A stretch of 12,685 nt of DNA from Candidatus Bathyarchaeum sp. (lineage in GTDB: Archaea > Thermoproteota > Bathyarchaeia > Bathyarchaeales > Bathyarchaeaceae), in contig SOJY01000030.1 of NCBI GenBank assembly GCA_004376385.1, positions 1 to 12,685 of the forward strand. The letters are read 5' to 3'. Position numbers and translations under genes: made by a program. The notes under the pieces are model-generated. The model was not told the origin of the DNA. It did no database searches and saw only the letters and a list, made by a program, of their open reading frames with translations. Below, one piece after another: positions 12,653 through 12,685 of the stretch. Within the stretch, counting starts at the first letter, position 1. The number at the start of each line of letters is the position of its first letter.

Positions 12653-12685
12653 TGGTGCTCCGGCCGGGATTCGAACCCGGGTCGG
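12653..12685 (-). tRNA. tRNA, 3' part only, CCA encoded (identity outside window)
   Basis: On the minus strand the end reads T-stem CCGGG, T-loop TTCGAAT, T-stem CCCGG (12668-12664), acceptor strand CCGGAGC (12663-12657), discriminator A (12656) and CCA (12655-12653). The T-loop has the conserved TTCRANY form. The 5' acceptor strand should read GCTCCGG. That pattern fits archaeal tRNA-Glu as I remember it, but the anticodon is outside the window, so identity is a guess. Confidence 0.88.

Noticed and set aside
1..12685. CRISPR array, insertion sequence, prophage or defence system
   Set aside because: I saw no regularly spaced repeats, transposase, integrase or terminal inverted repeats. Gene content is conserved housekeeping.

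Overview
The window is archaeal. It holds an exosome/SBDS/proteasome gene cluster, an L37Ae zinc-finger ribosomal protein, Pcc1, prefoldin and archaeal-type TATA promoters, with many TTG and GTG starts and very tight gene packing. The gene content and the 6-phospho-3-hexuloisomerase suggest a TACK-type archaeon, possibly a Bathyarchaeia-like lineage. That placement is an inference from gene order and sequence flavour, not a proof.

Layout, left to right. (1) 1-1926, plus strand: the 3' part of homoserine dehydrogenase followed by aspartate kinase, for the aspartate-family amino acids. (2) 1927-2571: 645 bases without an obvious long gene. This stretch is not empty. It contains a well-formed C/D box sRNA (about 2013-2072) placed one promoter distance after a TATA box, an imperfect repeat of the sRNA tail, and a 31-codon extremely basic ORF (2344-2439) whose last 25 residues align without gaps to ribosomal protein eL41. 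A T-run and hairpin follow, between convergent transcripts. (3) 2572-5763, minus strand: 6-phospho-3-hexuloisomerase and, upstream of it, an ECF transporter module (two ATPases and the T protein) with no substrate-binding S protein in the window. (4) 5828-12446, minus strand: a long information-processing cluster. In transcription order it is proteasome alpha, SBDS, Rrp4, Rrp41, Rrp42, eL43 (L37Ae), Brix protein, Pcc1, then prefoldin beta, DUF3194 and a DHH phosphoesterase. (5) 12447-12685: the psmA promoter region and the 3' end of a tRNA gene on the minus strand with an encoded CCA.

How the genes work together: the large cluster joins RNA 3'-end processing and decay (exosome Rrp4/Rrp41/Rrp42), ribosome maturation (SBDS, Brix), a ribosomal protein (eL43), a tRNA-modification subunit (Pcc1), protein folding (prefoldin) and protein destruction (proteasome). 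Adjacent genes commonly overlap by 1-4 bases, so translational coupling is likely. A probable internal promoter in front of prefoldin beta may let the last three genes be expressed separately. The first gap region adds two more translation-related items, a probable rRNA/tRNA methylation guide RNA and a probable eL41, so most of the window serves ribosome and RNA metabolism. The amino-acid genes and the ECF/hexuloisomerase block are metabolic.
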